Source of the DNA: Ktedonobacter racemifer | Lineage (GTDB): Bacteria > Chloroflexota > DTOL01 > JACQYG01 | Assembly (NCBI GenBank): GCA_020723545.1 | Contig: DYIS01000031.1 | Coordinates: forward strand, 1-7,078 | Length of the DNA stretch: 7,078 nt | Direction of reading: 5' to 3' | Shown here: positions 1 to 5,170 of the stretch, piece after piece | How positions within the stretch are numbered: position 1 is the first letter of the stretch | How the letters are laid out: every line of letters begins with the position of its first letter | Position numbers and translations under genes: made by a program | The notes under the pieces: generated by a model | What the model saw: the letters and a program-made list of their open reading frames with translations, nothing else | Database searches by the model: none | Told to the model about the DNA's origin: nothing

Positions 1-1
1 C

Positions 2-433
2 TATATTGACCGGAGGCTGACGGCGGGTGAGAGCGAGCAGGAGGCCATGGCTCAGCTTGAGAGCATTGCTCGGAACGCCGGTGGCACGAAGCCGGCGGAG
101 GTCAAGATCCTGGAGTATCGAGAGAAAAGCCATACCGGCTACGACTGCCGCCGCAAGCTATCGTATCCTGCCTGGGCATTGCCGGAGGAGCATTACCTGG
201 TGCAGACACTGGTGGAGGCGGCGGCGTCGGTCCTGGGCCATCGGCCGGCCATCACCAGGTGGGACTTCTCCACCGACGGGGCCGTCACCATGGGCGAGAT
301 GGGCATCCCCACCGTGGGCTTCGGACCTGGCGCTGAAGCCGACGCTCACACTACCGATGACAAGGTCGCCATTGCTGATCTGGTCACGGCGGCAGCAGTG
401 TACGCCCGATTGGCCGCCGATATCCTGAAGTAG
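2..433 (+). CDS. M20-family metal-dependent hydrolase, C-terminal part (YgeY/ArgE-DapE-like)
   Basis: This gene is cut by the left window edge. The frame is open from base 2 and stops with TAG at 431-433, leaving 143 residues. The visible start, YIDRRLTAGES, is the DRRLT-GE stretch at the end of the lid (dimerisation) domain in the YgeY-like branch of M20 peptidases, often annotated as selenium-metabolism-linked hydrolases. Further on are WDFSTDGAVT, GIPTVGFGPG and AHTTDDKV. The histidine of AHTTDDKV matches the C-terminal metal-ligand His of M20 enzymes. Family members are cytosolic, two-metal amidohydrolases acting on N-acyl amino acids or dipeptides; the substrate here cannot be told. The ATG at 47 lies inside the domain and is not the start. 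The gene ends 65 bp before mazG and may be cotranscribed with it. The family call is firm, the subfamily less so. Confidence 0.85.
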   Translation, partial: YIDRRLTAGESEQEAMAQLESIARNAGGTKPAEVKILEYREKSHTGYDCRRKLSYPAWALPEEHYLVQTLVEAAASVLGHRPAITRWDFSTDGAVTMGEMGIPTVGFGPGAEADAHTTDDKVAIADLVTAAAVYARLAADILK

Positions 434-436
434 TCT

Positions 437-455
437 GTTTCTTTACTAAAGAAAC
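437..455. repeat. Intergenic palindrome, copy 1 (GTTTCTTTA-C-TAAAGAAAC)
   Basis: Nine-base arms 437-445 and 447-455 are perfectly complementary around a single C at 446. The element starts four bases after the stop of the M20 gene. It is AT-rich in GC-rich surroundings, and no T-run follows it, so it is a poor intrinsic terminator. Its core is shared with the elements at 2295-2313 and 6238-6260. Confidence 0.7.
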
Positions 456-498
456 CACCAGCACAGTCCGAGCATATTCTTAGGGGAAGAAACTTTTG

Positions 499-1989
499 AT
501 GGGCATTACCATTATTGGCCTGGGGCCTGGCGATTATAACCTGATCACCCTGGAGGCCCAGGAGGTCTTGAACCAGAGCTCCGAGGTGTGGGTTCGTACG
601 GTGCATCATCCCCCGGTGGATAGCTTGCCGGGGTCTCTCGACATACATTCCTTCGATGCCTGGTATGAGCAGAAACCGAGTTTCGCCGAGGTCTATGAGG
701 CGGTGGCGAGGGAGGTGGTGAGGCTGGGTCAACGGCCTCAGGGTGTGGTCTACGCCGTACCCGGCCACTCGCTGGTGGGCGAGGCCTCGGTGCTCCGGGT
801 GCTTCAACTGGCGAGGGAGAAAGGCATGGAGGTCCGGATCGTTCCTGGCCTCAGCTTCGTGGAACCCGTCTGCGCCCTGCTCGGGGTTGATCCTCTGGAA
901 AATGGCCTCCAGGTGCTGGATGCCATGACCCTGGAGCCCCGGTCGGCCTTCGACCCGGTTCCGCCGTTCGATCCCCTACGCCCGCTCCTCGTCTCCCAGC
1001 TCTACAGCCAGCGGGTGGCCTCTATAGTCAAGCTCTCGCTCGCGGACTCCTACCCCGATGACCACCTGGTGGTGCTCGTGAGCAGAGCGGGGGTGGCAGG
1101 CCAGGAGAGCGTCCGCAGGGTGTGCCTTTACGAATTGGATCGGCAGGACGACATCGGCCACCTCACCAGCCTGTACGTGCCGCCGCTGGAAGCGGTGAAG
1201 GGACTGCGCACCTTCTCCGCCATCGCCCACATCGTAGCCCGGCTGCGGGCTCCCGGTGGGTGTCCCTGGGACCGGGAGCAGAGCCATCAGACTCTCAAGC
1301 GCAATCTATTGCAGGAGTCCTATGAGGTGCTGGAGGCCCTGGACACCGGCGACATGGTAAAGCTGGAAGAGGAGCTGGGAGACCTGCTGATGCAGGTGGT
1401 GCTCCACGCCCAAATCGCCGCCGAGGAGGGCGACTTCACCATTGCCGATGTGATCCAGGGTATCTCCGAGAAGCTCATCCGCCGCCATCCCCACGTTTTC
1501 GCCGATGTAAAGGTCGAGGACTCCGACGAGGTCCTTCGCAACTGGGAACGCATCAAGAAGGGCGAGCGCGAGAACAACGGGCTGGACGAAAAGGGCGACT
1601 CCCTTCTTTCGTCCATTCCAAAACAGCTTCCGGCCCTGGCCTACTCCCAGGATATGCAGGCCAGAGTGGCCCGGGTGGGCTTTGACTGGAAGGACGTGGA
1701 GGGGGTCCTGGGGGATGTGGTGGACGAGCTGCGGGAGCTGGCCCGGACCACCAACCATAAGGAAGAGCAGCACGAGTTGGGGGACGTGCTCTTTGCTCTG
1801 GTCAACGTGGCGCGGTGGCTGGGCCTGGATGCCGAGGAGTGTTTGCGGCTGGCCAATCGGCGGTTCCACGAGCGCTTCACCCGTATGGAGCAGTTGTGCC
1901 GGGAGCGTGGGTTGGATTTCTCGGAACTCAGCTTCGAGCAGCAGAATGCCCTGTGGGACGAGGTGAAGAAGCTGGAGGCTGGAAGCTAG
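499..1989 (+). CDS. mazG: Tetrapyrrole-methylase-like domain fused to MazG nucleoside triphosphate pyrophosphohydrolase (YabN type)
   Basis: MazG hydrolyses (d)NTPs to (d)NMP and pyrophosphate, a cytosolic housecleaning and stress function. The protein has 496 residues from ATG 499; numbers here use that start. Residues 1-~220 are an S-AdoMet-dependent tetrapyrrole methylase fold, with GLGPGD near residue 7, YAVPGHSLVGEASV and VRIVPGLSFVEP. Two MazG repeats follow. The first opens with PGGCPWDREQSH (~252) and carries QESYE (Glu273, Glu276) and EEELGD (Glu290-Asp295), the acidic helices that bind Mg2+. The second, ~395-475, has DELREL (Glu410, Glu413) and HELGDVLFALVN (Glu426, Asp429). Both acidic sets look intact. 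This architecture is that of Bacillus YabN; whether the methylase half is active is unknown. The TTG at 496 is an alternative start: AGGGG at 482-486 lies 9 nt from it and 12 nt from the ATG. Confidence 0.93.
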   Translation: MGITIIGLGPGDYNLITLEAQEVLNQSSEVWVRTVHHPPVDSLPGSLDIHSFDAWYEQKPSFAEVYEAVAREVVRLGQRPQGVVYAVPGHSLVGEASVLRVLQLAREKGMEVRIVPGLSFVEPVCALLGVDPLENGLQVLDAMTLEPRSAFDPVPPFDPLRPLLVSQLYSQRVASIVKLSLADSYPDDHLVVLVSRAGVAGQESVRRVCLYELDRQDDIGHLTSLYVPPLEAVKGLRTFSAIAHIVARLRAPGGCPWDREQSHQTLKRNLLQESYEVLEALDTGDMVKLEEELGDLLMQVVLHAQIAAEEGDFTIADVIQGISEKLIRRHPHVFADVKVEDSDEVLRNWERIKKGERENNGLDEKGDSLLSSIPKQLPALAYSQDMQARVARVGFDWKDVEGVLGDVVDELRELARTTNHKEEQHELGDVLFALVNVARWLGLDAEECLRLANRRFHERFTRMEQLCRERGLDFSELSFEQQNALWDEVKKLEAGS

Positions 1990-2012
1990 GGAGTGTAAGG
2001 CCATCTATCGCC

Positions 2013-2034
2013 TGCCAGCCACGGTCTGCTGGCA
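2013..2034. other. Inverted repeat between convergent mazG and tRNA-Pro
   Basis: TGCCAGC (2013-2019) and GCTGGCA (2028-2034) can form a 7-bp stem with an 8-nt loop. It lies between the end of mazG and the 3' end of tRNA-Pro on the opposite strand, so it could end transcription or stabilise RNA ends on both strands. Neither side has a U-tract, so it is not a canonical intrinsic terminator. Confidence 0.4.
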
Positions 2035-2036
2035 AA

Positions 2037-2115
2037 TGGTCGGGGCGAGTGGATTTGAACCACCGACCTCAGCGTCCCGAACGCTGCGCGCTAAACCAGG
2101 CTGCGCTACGCCCCG
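2037..2115 (-). tRNA. tRNA-Pro, anticodon CGG, with encoded CCA
   Basis: Read on the - strand, a complete cloverleaf is visible. The acceptor stem is CGGGGCG/CGCCCCG (2109-2115 with 2041-2047), the D stem is GCGC/GCGC, and the anticodon stem CAGCG/CGCTG encloses loop TTCGGGA, so the anticodon is CGG, reading CCG proline codons. The T arm is GGTGG-TTCAAAT-CCACT with one G·U pair. The discriminator is A (2040), and CCA is encoded at 2037-2039. A 5' cytosine at position 1 is typical of tRNA-Pro. The gene is convergent with mazG, whose stop codon is 47 nt away. Confidence 0.96.
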
Positions 2116-2123
2116 ATGGGTGT

Positions 2124-2152
2124 ATTATACTCCAAAGCGGCAACAGTTTCAA
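2124..2152 (-). promoter_or_regulatory. Sigma70-type promoter of tRNA-Pro (TTGAAA-17-TATAAT)
   Basis: On the - strand, TTGAAA (2147-2152) and a perfect TATAAT (2124-2129) are separated by 17 bp. The expected start, about 7 nt below the -10, is near 2117, only one or two bases before the mature tRNA 5' end at 2115. Spacing and sequence are near consensus. Confidence 0.85.
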
Positions 2153-2168
2153 GGGGATGTGTATCATC

Positions 2169-2197
2169 TTGCTCGCAGCTGGCCGGTGTGCTATACT
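2169..2197 (+). promoter_or_regulatory. Candidate promoter toward tRNA-Arg (TTGCTC-17-TATACT, extended -10)
   Basis: TTGCTC (2169-2174) and TATACT (2192-2197) lie 17 bp apart. A TGC directly before the -10 gives an extended -10 element. The promoter diverges from that of tRNA-Pro; the two -35 boxes are 16 bp apart. Transcription would begin near 2204 and run about 110 nt before tRNA-Arg. A weaker alternative closer to the tRNA is TTAATC (2278-2283) -17- TACTAG (2301-2306). Confidence 0.6.
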
Positions 2198-2207
2198 TCT
2201 GCCCTGA

Positions 2208-2254
2208 GGGAGGTTGTGCCCTGGTGGCTCAGGTGGACAGCGCCAGGGCCTCCT
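2208..2254 (+). other. Stem-loop in the leader before tRNA-Arg
   Basis: GCCCTGGTG (2218-2226) pairs with CGCCAGGGC (2241-2249) in a 9-bp stem, one T·G pair included, with a 14-nt loop. GGAG (2209-2212) and CTCC (2250-2253) extend it below a 5-nt bulge on the 5' side. It sits just downstream of the predicted start near 2204. It resembles no RNA family I recognise and could be a leader structure or part of a small RNA. Confidence 0.4.
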
Positions 2255-2294
2255 AGCCCTGCCGTCGATGGTTCGAGTTAATCTCGACTGCGGT

Positions 2295-2313
2295 TTCTTT
2301 TACTAGTAAAGAA
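2295..2313. repeat. Intergenic palindrome, copy 2 (TTCTTTTACTAGTAAAGAA)
   Basis: This near-palindrome ends two bases before the first base of mature tRNA-Arg. It contains the perfect 12-bp palindrome TTTACTAGTAAA (2299-2310). It matches copy 3 (6240-6258) at 17 of 19 positions and shares its arms with copy 1. If transcribed it would form the 5' leader of the tRNA. Confidence 0.7.
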
Positions 2314-2314
2314 C

Positions 2315-2392
2315 GGCCCCGTAGCTCAATCGGATAGAGCGACAGCGTCCTAAGCTGTGTCGTTGCAGGTTCGAGTCCTGCCGGGGCTACCA
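2315..2392 (+). tRNA. tRNA-Arg, anticodon CCU, with encoded CCA
   Basis: A full cloverleaf is visible. The acceptor stem is GGCCCCG/CGGGGCT with a G1·U72 wobble, the D stem is GCTC/GAGC, and the anticodon stem ACAGC/GCTGT encloses loop GTCCTAA, so the anticodon is CCU, decoding AGG arginine codons. The variable region is short (GTCGTT) and the T arm is GCAGG-TTCGAGT-CCTGC. The discriminator is A (2389), and CCA is encoded at 2390-2392. A purine at loop position 32 is uncommon. The gene lies on the + strand, divergent from tRNA-Pro. Confidence 0.95.
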
Positions 2393-2549
2393 GACACCAG
2401 AGTTCTCGAACCTGGCCTTTCCCCTGGACGGTAGTCGCCGGCCACGATCCTGGCCGCTTGCCCCTTAACGCACAGGCCACGATGTCATCGCGCGGCCTCA
2501 GACAGAGGGCGCTTTGCACATCTTGAAATGTCCGCCAGGCACCCGGGTC
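2393..2549. other. Non-coding gap between tRNA-Arg and the riboswitch promoter
   Basis: I see no credible gene in these 157 bases. The one structure is an inverted repeat CGGCCA (2439-2444) / TGGCCG (2451-2456) with a 6-nt loop. No T-run follows it. It may still mark the 3' end of the tRNA-Arg transcript. Confidence 0.5.
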
Positions 2550-2578
2550 TTTACAAAGGCCAAGGCCTATGCTATAAT
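2550..2578 (+). promoter_or_regulatory. Strong promoter of the SAM riboswitch–mtnA transcript (TTTACA-17-TATAAT, extended -10)
   Basis: TTTACA (2550-2555) and a perfect TATAAT (2573-2578) are 17 bp apart, and TGC precedes the -10 (extended -10). Transcription should start near 2585, about 20 nt before the 5' strand of riboswitch helix P1. This is the only strong promoter I find ahead of mtnA and probably serves the downstream codirectional genes too. Confidence 0.88.
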
Positions 2579-2603
2579 CCCACGCAATTGAATAGGATGT
2601 CTG

Positions 2604-2792
2604 CTCTTATCCAGATGGGCGGAGGGACTGGCCCGATGAAGCCCGGCAACCAGGCCGCCGGGGACCAGGGGCACCAGGATACAGGATAGCACAAGGGGGT
2701 TCTCCTCAGCGCCCTGGTATTGCGATGCCCCGGCCGTGGCGCGCTATGGTGCCAATTCCGACAGGGCGCGGAAGCGCTCTGAAAGATGAGAG
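2604..2792 (+). promoter_or_regulatory. SAM-I (S-box) riboswitch aptamer with enlarged P3
   Basis: The aptamer binds S-adenosylmethionine in the nascent RNA. P1 pairs CTCTTATC (2604-2611) with GATGAGAG (2785-2792). P2 pairs GGGC (2617-2620) with GCCC (2641-2644) around the kink-turn bases GGA and GATGA and the GGGACTGGCCC hairpin. The P2 loop TGG (2629-2631) can form the family pseudoknot with CCA (2752-2754). P3 starts with ACCA (2649-2652) and closes with TGGT (2747-2750). The conserved GGTGCCAATTCC follows at 2748-2759. P4 pairs CAGGGCGC (2762-2769) with GCGCTCTG (2774-2781) over a GGAA tetraloop. Core segments match the SAM-I consensus closely. The unusual part is a 94-nt insertion within P3 (2653-2746), where compact family members have a small loop. 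Confidence 0.96.
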
Positions 2793-2821
2793 TCAAGTTA
2801 CAGAGTGTGACTTCTCTCATC
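2785..2821 (+). promoter_or_regulatory. Antiterminator of the SAM riboswitch
   Basis: The P1 3' strand GATGAGAG (2785-2792) is also perfectly complementary to CTCTCATC (2814-2821). After a 2-nt bulge, AAGTTAC (2795-2801) pairs with GTGACTT (2807-2813) over loop AGAGT, giving about 15 bp. This fold consumes both P1 and the whole 5' arm of the terminator, so it competes with SAM binding. Without SAM it should let polymerase read on into mtnA. Confidence 0.88.
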
Positions 2822-2840
2822 GGAGAGAGGTCTTTTTTTT
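2809..2840 (+). terminator. SAM-controlled intrinsic terminator ahead of mtnA
   Basis: GACTTCTCTC (2809-2818) pairs with GAGAGAGGTC (2823-2832), 10 bp with one T·G pair and loop ATCG, followed directly by eight Ts (2833-2840). Its 5' arm is shared with the antiterminator. SAM-bound P1 frees that arm, so high SAM should stop transcription before mtnA. Confidence 0.93.
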
Positions 2841-2848
2841 GCCAAAAC

Positions 2849-2854
2849 AGGGGG
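2849..2854 (+). promoter_or_regulatory. Ribosome binding site deciding the mtnA start
   Basis: AGGGGG lies 8 nt after the terminator T-run and 11 nt before TTG 2866. This places translation initiation downstream of the riboswitch and argues against the in-frame ATG at 2725, which lies inside aptamer helix P3. Confidence 0.7.
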
Positions 2855-2865
2855 ACTCACGAGAA

Positions 2866-3945
2866 TTGCGCACGGTGTGGTGGGAGGACGGCGTCGTAAA
2901 GCTCATCGATCAAACCAGGCTGCCCGGGGAACTGGTTATCTTGGAATGCCGGGACTACCGGGAGGTGGCCGCGGCCATAAAGGAGATGCGGCTCCGAGGC
3001 GCACCGGCCATCGGGGTGGCGGCGGCCTACGGCATAGCTTTGGGAGGCAATCAGTGGGCCCAGGGCTCGGGCGACAGCTTGCTTGGGCAGGTCAAGCAGG
3101 TCGCCGAGCTCATGCGGGCCACGCGGCCCACGGCGGTGAACCTCTTCTGGGCCGTGGAGCGCATGCTGAACCGGGCTCACCAAGTCGCCCGCGGGGAGAG
3201 GGACCCGGGGAAGATCCAAAAGGCTCTCCTGGCTGAGGCCGAGCGTATGGCCGAGGAGGACGTGGCGGTGAACCAGCGCCTGGGTCGCTTTGGGGCAGCG
3301 CTGATCAAGGATGGCGATTCGGTCTTAACCCACTGCAATGCCGGCGCCCTGGCTACCGTGGACTACGGCACTGCCCTGGGGGTTATCCGCACCGCCCACG
3401 AACAAGGCAAACGCGTGCACGTCTATGTAGACGAGACCAGGCCTTATTTGCAAGGGGCGCGGCTCACCGCGTGGGAGCTGAAGCAGCTTGGCATCCCAGC
3501 CACCCTGATCACCGACAGTATGGCCGGCCATTTCATACACCTGGGGCGGGTGAACCTGGTGATCCTGGGGGCCGACCGCATCGCCGCCAATGGCGACTTC
3601 GCCAACAAGATCGGCACCTATTCCCTGGCCGTGCTGGCGAAGGAGAATGGCATCCCTTTCTATTCCGCCGCACCCACGTCCAGCATTGATCTGGCCATCC
3701 CCTCGGGCGACCACATCGTCATCGAGGAGCGAGATGCCTGGGAGGTGACCCACTTCAAGGGCATCGCCATCGCGCCGGAGGGTACAAGGGCGGCCAATCC
3801 GGCCTTCGATGTAACGCCTAATCGCTACCTGACGGCAATCATCACCGAGGAAGGCGTGATCTACCCGCCGTTCGAAGAGGGCCTGCGAAAGGCCGTGGCC
3901 CAGGTTCAAGCTAGGAGGATAACTCCATTCACTACCAGCAACTAA
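2866..3945 (+). CDS. mtnA: S-methyl-5-thioribose-1-phosphate isomerase (MtnA)
   Basis: The enzyme converts methylthioribose-1-phosphate to methylthioribulose-1-phosphate in salvage of methylthioadenosine, a by-product of SAM use; it is cytosolic. From TTG 2866 the protein has 359 residues, normal for the family, and opens MRTVWWEDGVVKLIDQT, matching the usual M-[KR]-T-I-x-W start. Seen motifs are RLRGAPAIG (Arg44 in the substrate loop), THCNAGALATVDYGTALG with catalytic Cys157, VYVDETRPYLQGARLTAWEL, GADRIAANGDFANKIGTY with catalytic Asp237, PTSSIDL, and IAPEG...NPAFDVTPNRYLTAIITEEG. These separate it from the related eIF2B subunits and ribose-1,5-bisphosphate isomerases. The frame stays open upstream to an ATG at 2725, but that stretch is riboswitch RNA. 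Expression should fall when SAM is abundant. The next gene starts 130 bp later with no terminator between. Confidence 0.96.
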   Translation: MRTVWWEDGVVKLIDQTRLPGELVILECRDYREVAAAIKEMRLRGAPAIGVAAAYGIALGGNQWAQGSGDSLLGQVKQVAELMRATRPTAVNLFWAVERMLNRAHQVARGERDPGKIQKALLAEAERMAEEDVAVNQRLGRFGAALIKDGDSVLTHCNAGALATVDYGTALGVIRTAHEQGKRVHVYVDETRPYLQGARLTAWELKQLGIPATLITDSMAGHFIHLGRVNLVILGADRIAANGDFANKIGTYSLAVLAKENGIPFYSAAPTSSIDLAIPSGDHIVIEERDAWEVTHFKGIAIAPEGTRAANPAFDVTPNRYLTAIITEEGVIYPPFEEGLRKAVAQVQARRITPFTTSN

Positions 3946-4016
3946 ATCTGAGTCGGGAGGGGGCGAGGGGGTCCCCTTGACAATACAGCGAGCTGTACAC
4001 CGAGCGTGGCCCGGGC

Positions 4017-4026
4017 GGCTATAGCC
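4017..4026. repeat. Short perfect palindrome GGCTATAGCC in the mtnA–MetE-like gap
   Basis: A 10-bp self-complementary sequence lies in the 130-bp gap between mtnA and the MetE-like gene. It could be a protein-binding site, but 10-bp palindromes also arise by chance. The gap otherwise shows a G-rich run (3957-3971) and a TTGACA (3977-3982) without a convincing -10 partner. Confidence 0.25.
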
Positions 4027-4075
4027 TAGTACTACCACTGGCGCACGGCTTCAATTACACACGAGGAGGACAAGA

Positions 4076-5116
4076 GTGCCGTTCCCGCTTAATCTCCTGG
4101 CCACCGGCATTGGCAGCCTGCCCCACTCTGACCCCGAAGCTGCCTGCCGCCTGGTGGTCCAGAGCTTCCCGGAGATACCGTGCTGGCCCCAGCTCCCCCG
4201 GCGTTCGTTCAAAGAGAACATGTACGTGCAGTATTCGGAGGGTTTCCCCGGGGTGGTGCTGGACGAGGCCAACGAGCGCATCTGGGTGGATTGTTCCGTG
4301 GACTTGAATCCAGGCCTGGAAGGGCTCTATTCGGCTTATCTGGAAAACGACGTGTCCTTCGCCGCAGTTTCGCCCGAGTACGGCGCGGGGCTGGCCCGGC
4401 TGCCGTTGGAGGTGGCAGCTAGCCAGGTCCAGCCCAGGGCGGTGAAGGGCCAGGTCACGGGACCTATAAGCTGGGGCCTCACCGTTACCGACGAGAAACG
4501 TCGGCCGATCCTGTATGACGAGACGCTGGCCGATGCGGCAGTGAAACTGCTTCGGTTAAAAGCCGGCTGGCTGGAGGGCGGGCTCCGGAAGGTCCACCCC
4601 AGCACCGTGGTATTCGTGGACGAGCCCTACCTGAGCGCCTTCGGCTCAGCCTTTATCTCCCTGGGCCGGGAACAGGTAGTGAGCTACCTGGGAGAGGTCT
4701 TTGGCGCCATCCAGGGCCTGAAGGGGGTTCATTGCTGTGGCAACACCGACTGGTCGATCTTGATGTCCACCGGGGTCGACATAATCAATTTCGATGCTTA
4801 CAGCTATGCGGAGTCTTTAGCCCTTTATCCGGAGGATGTGCGGGCCTTTCTGGCCCGGGGAGGCGCCATCGCCTGGGGCATAGTCCCGGCGGACAACGAG
4901 CAGGCGGTGTGGCAGGAGTCGGTGGAGTCGTTGATGGGGAGACTCCAGGCGGCCATGGATCTCCTGGTTAAGAAGGGCGTTCACCGGGACGACATCCTGG
5001 CGGCCTGCTTGGTTACCTCTTCCTGTGGCCTCAGAGGCTTGTCACCGGCGGCCGCCGAGCGGGCTTTGGGTCTGGTGGCCGGGGTGGCCAAGGCGCTGAG
5101 AGAGAGATACGGATAG
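4076..5116 (+). CDS. Core MetE-like zinc methyltransferase (folate-domain-less methionine synthase candidate)
   Basis: The 346-residue protein matches only the C-terminal catalytic barrel of cobalamin-independent methionine synthase; the N-terminal folate-binding half of MetE (about 750 residues) is missing. Visible features are LLATGIGSLPHSDP at the start, KGQVTGPISWG, and VDEPYL (Asp182-Glu183-Pro184, the DEP motif of MetE). The full zinc set is present: His219 and Cys221 in VHCCGNTDW, Glu246 in YAESL, and Cys317 in TSSCGLRGLS. In MetE this zinc activates the homocysteine thiol. Known stand-alone core synthases (families MesA-MesD) make methionine from homocysteine with a methyl donor other than methyl-folate, and in anaerobes a corrinoid protein is the likely donor. 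I cannot assign one of these families by eye, and a different thiol substrate remains possible. The start is GTG with GGAGGA (4065-4070) 5 nt upstream. Its place behind SAM-regulated mtnA supports a methionine-cycle role. Confidence 0.82.
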   Translation: MPFPLNLLATGIGSLPHSDPEAACRLVVQSFPEIPCWPQLPRRSFKENMYVQYSEGFPGVVLDEANERIWVDCSVDLNPGLEGLYSAYLENDVSFAAVSPEYGAGLARLPLEVAASQVQPRAVKGQVTGPISWGLTVTDEKRRPILYDETLADAAVKLLRLKAGWLEGGLRKVHPSTVVFVDEPYLSAFGSAFISLGREQVVSYLGEVFGAIQGLKGVHCCGNTDWSILMSTGVDIINFDAYSYAESLALYPEDVRAFLARGGAIAWGIVPADNEQAVWQESVESLMGRLQAAMDLLVKKGVHRDDILAACLVTSSCGLRGLSPAAAERALGLVAGVAKALRERYG

Positions 5117-5119
5117 GGA

Positions 5120-5144
5120 TGCCAGCACCCCTTGCAGCGCTGGC
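5120..5144 (+). other. Inverted repeat between the MetE-like gene and the kinase
   Basis: GCCAGC (5121-5126) and GCTGGC (5139-5144) can pair over a 12-nt loop within the 54-bp gap. No T-run follows, so read-through into the kinase is expected. The arm sequence is the same as that of the hairpin at 2013-2034. Confidence 0.35.
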
Positions 5145-5170
5145 CTCAACTATCCTTGGAGAGGTCGGGC

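Noticed and set aside
1306..2004. Long - strand open frame opposite mazG
   Set aside because: It mirrors codon bias of the + strand gene and shows no recognisable domain; mazG explains the region fully.
2036..2281. 81-codon reading frame on the + strand over tRNA-Pro
   Set aside because: It is the antisense translation of tRNA-Pro (GASGFEPPTSASRTLRA-type peptide), with no coding signal beyond the tRNA.
2262..2290. tRNA-like fragment with GGTTCGAGT, possibly a tRNA remnant or attachment site
   Set aside because: The bases around TTCGAGT do not form a T stem, and no integrase or matching repeat beyond the tRNA-Arg T loop itself is present.
2439..2456. CGGCCA/TGGCCG hairpin as intrinsic terminator of tRNA-Arg
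   Set aside because: No T-run follows (CTTGCCCCTT), so it is only recorded as a structure within the gap.
2253..2519. 88-codon reading frame on the - strand over tRNA-Arg
   Set aside because: Its middle is the antisense translation of the tRNA gene (GLEPATTQLRTLS-type peptide), a known artefact. It has no RBS and no domain.
3977..3982. Consensus TTGACA between mtnA and the MetE-like gene, as a separate promoter
   Set aside because: No acceptable -10 box lies 15-19 bp downstream; the bases there are GC-rich (CCGAGC...). TATAGC at 4020-4025 is far too distant.
3325..4038. 237-codon - strand open frame opposite mtnA
   Set aside because: It is a shadow of the conserved mtnA coding sequence, with no motifs and no promoter or RBS.
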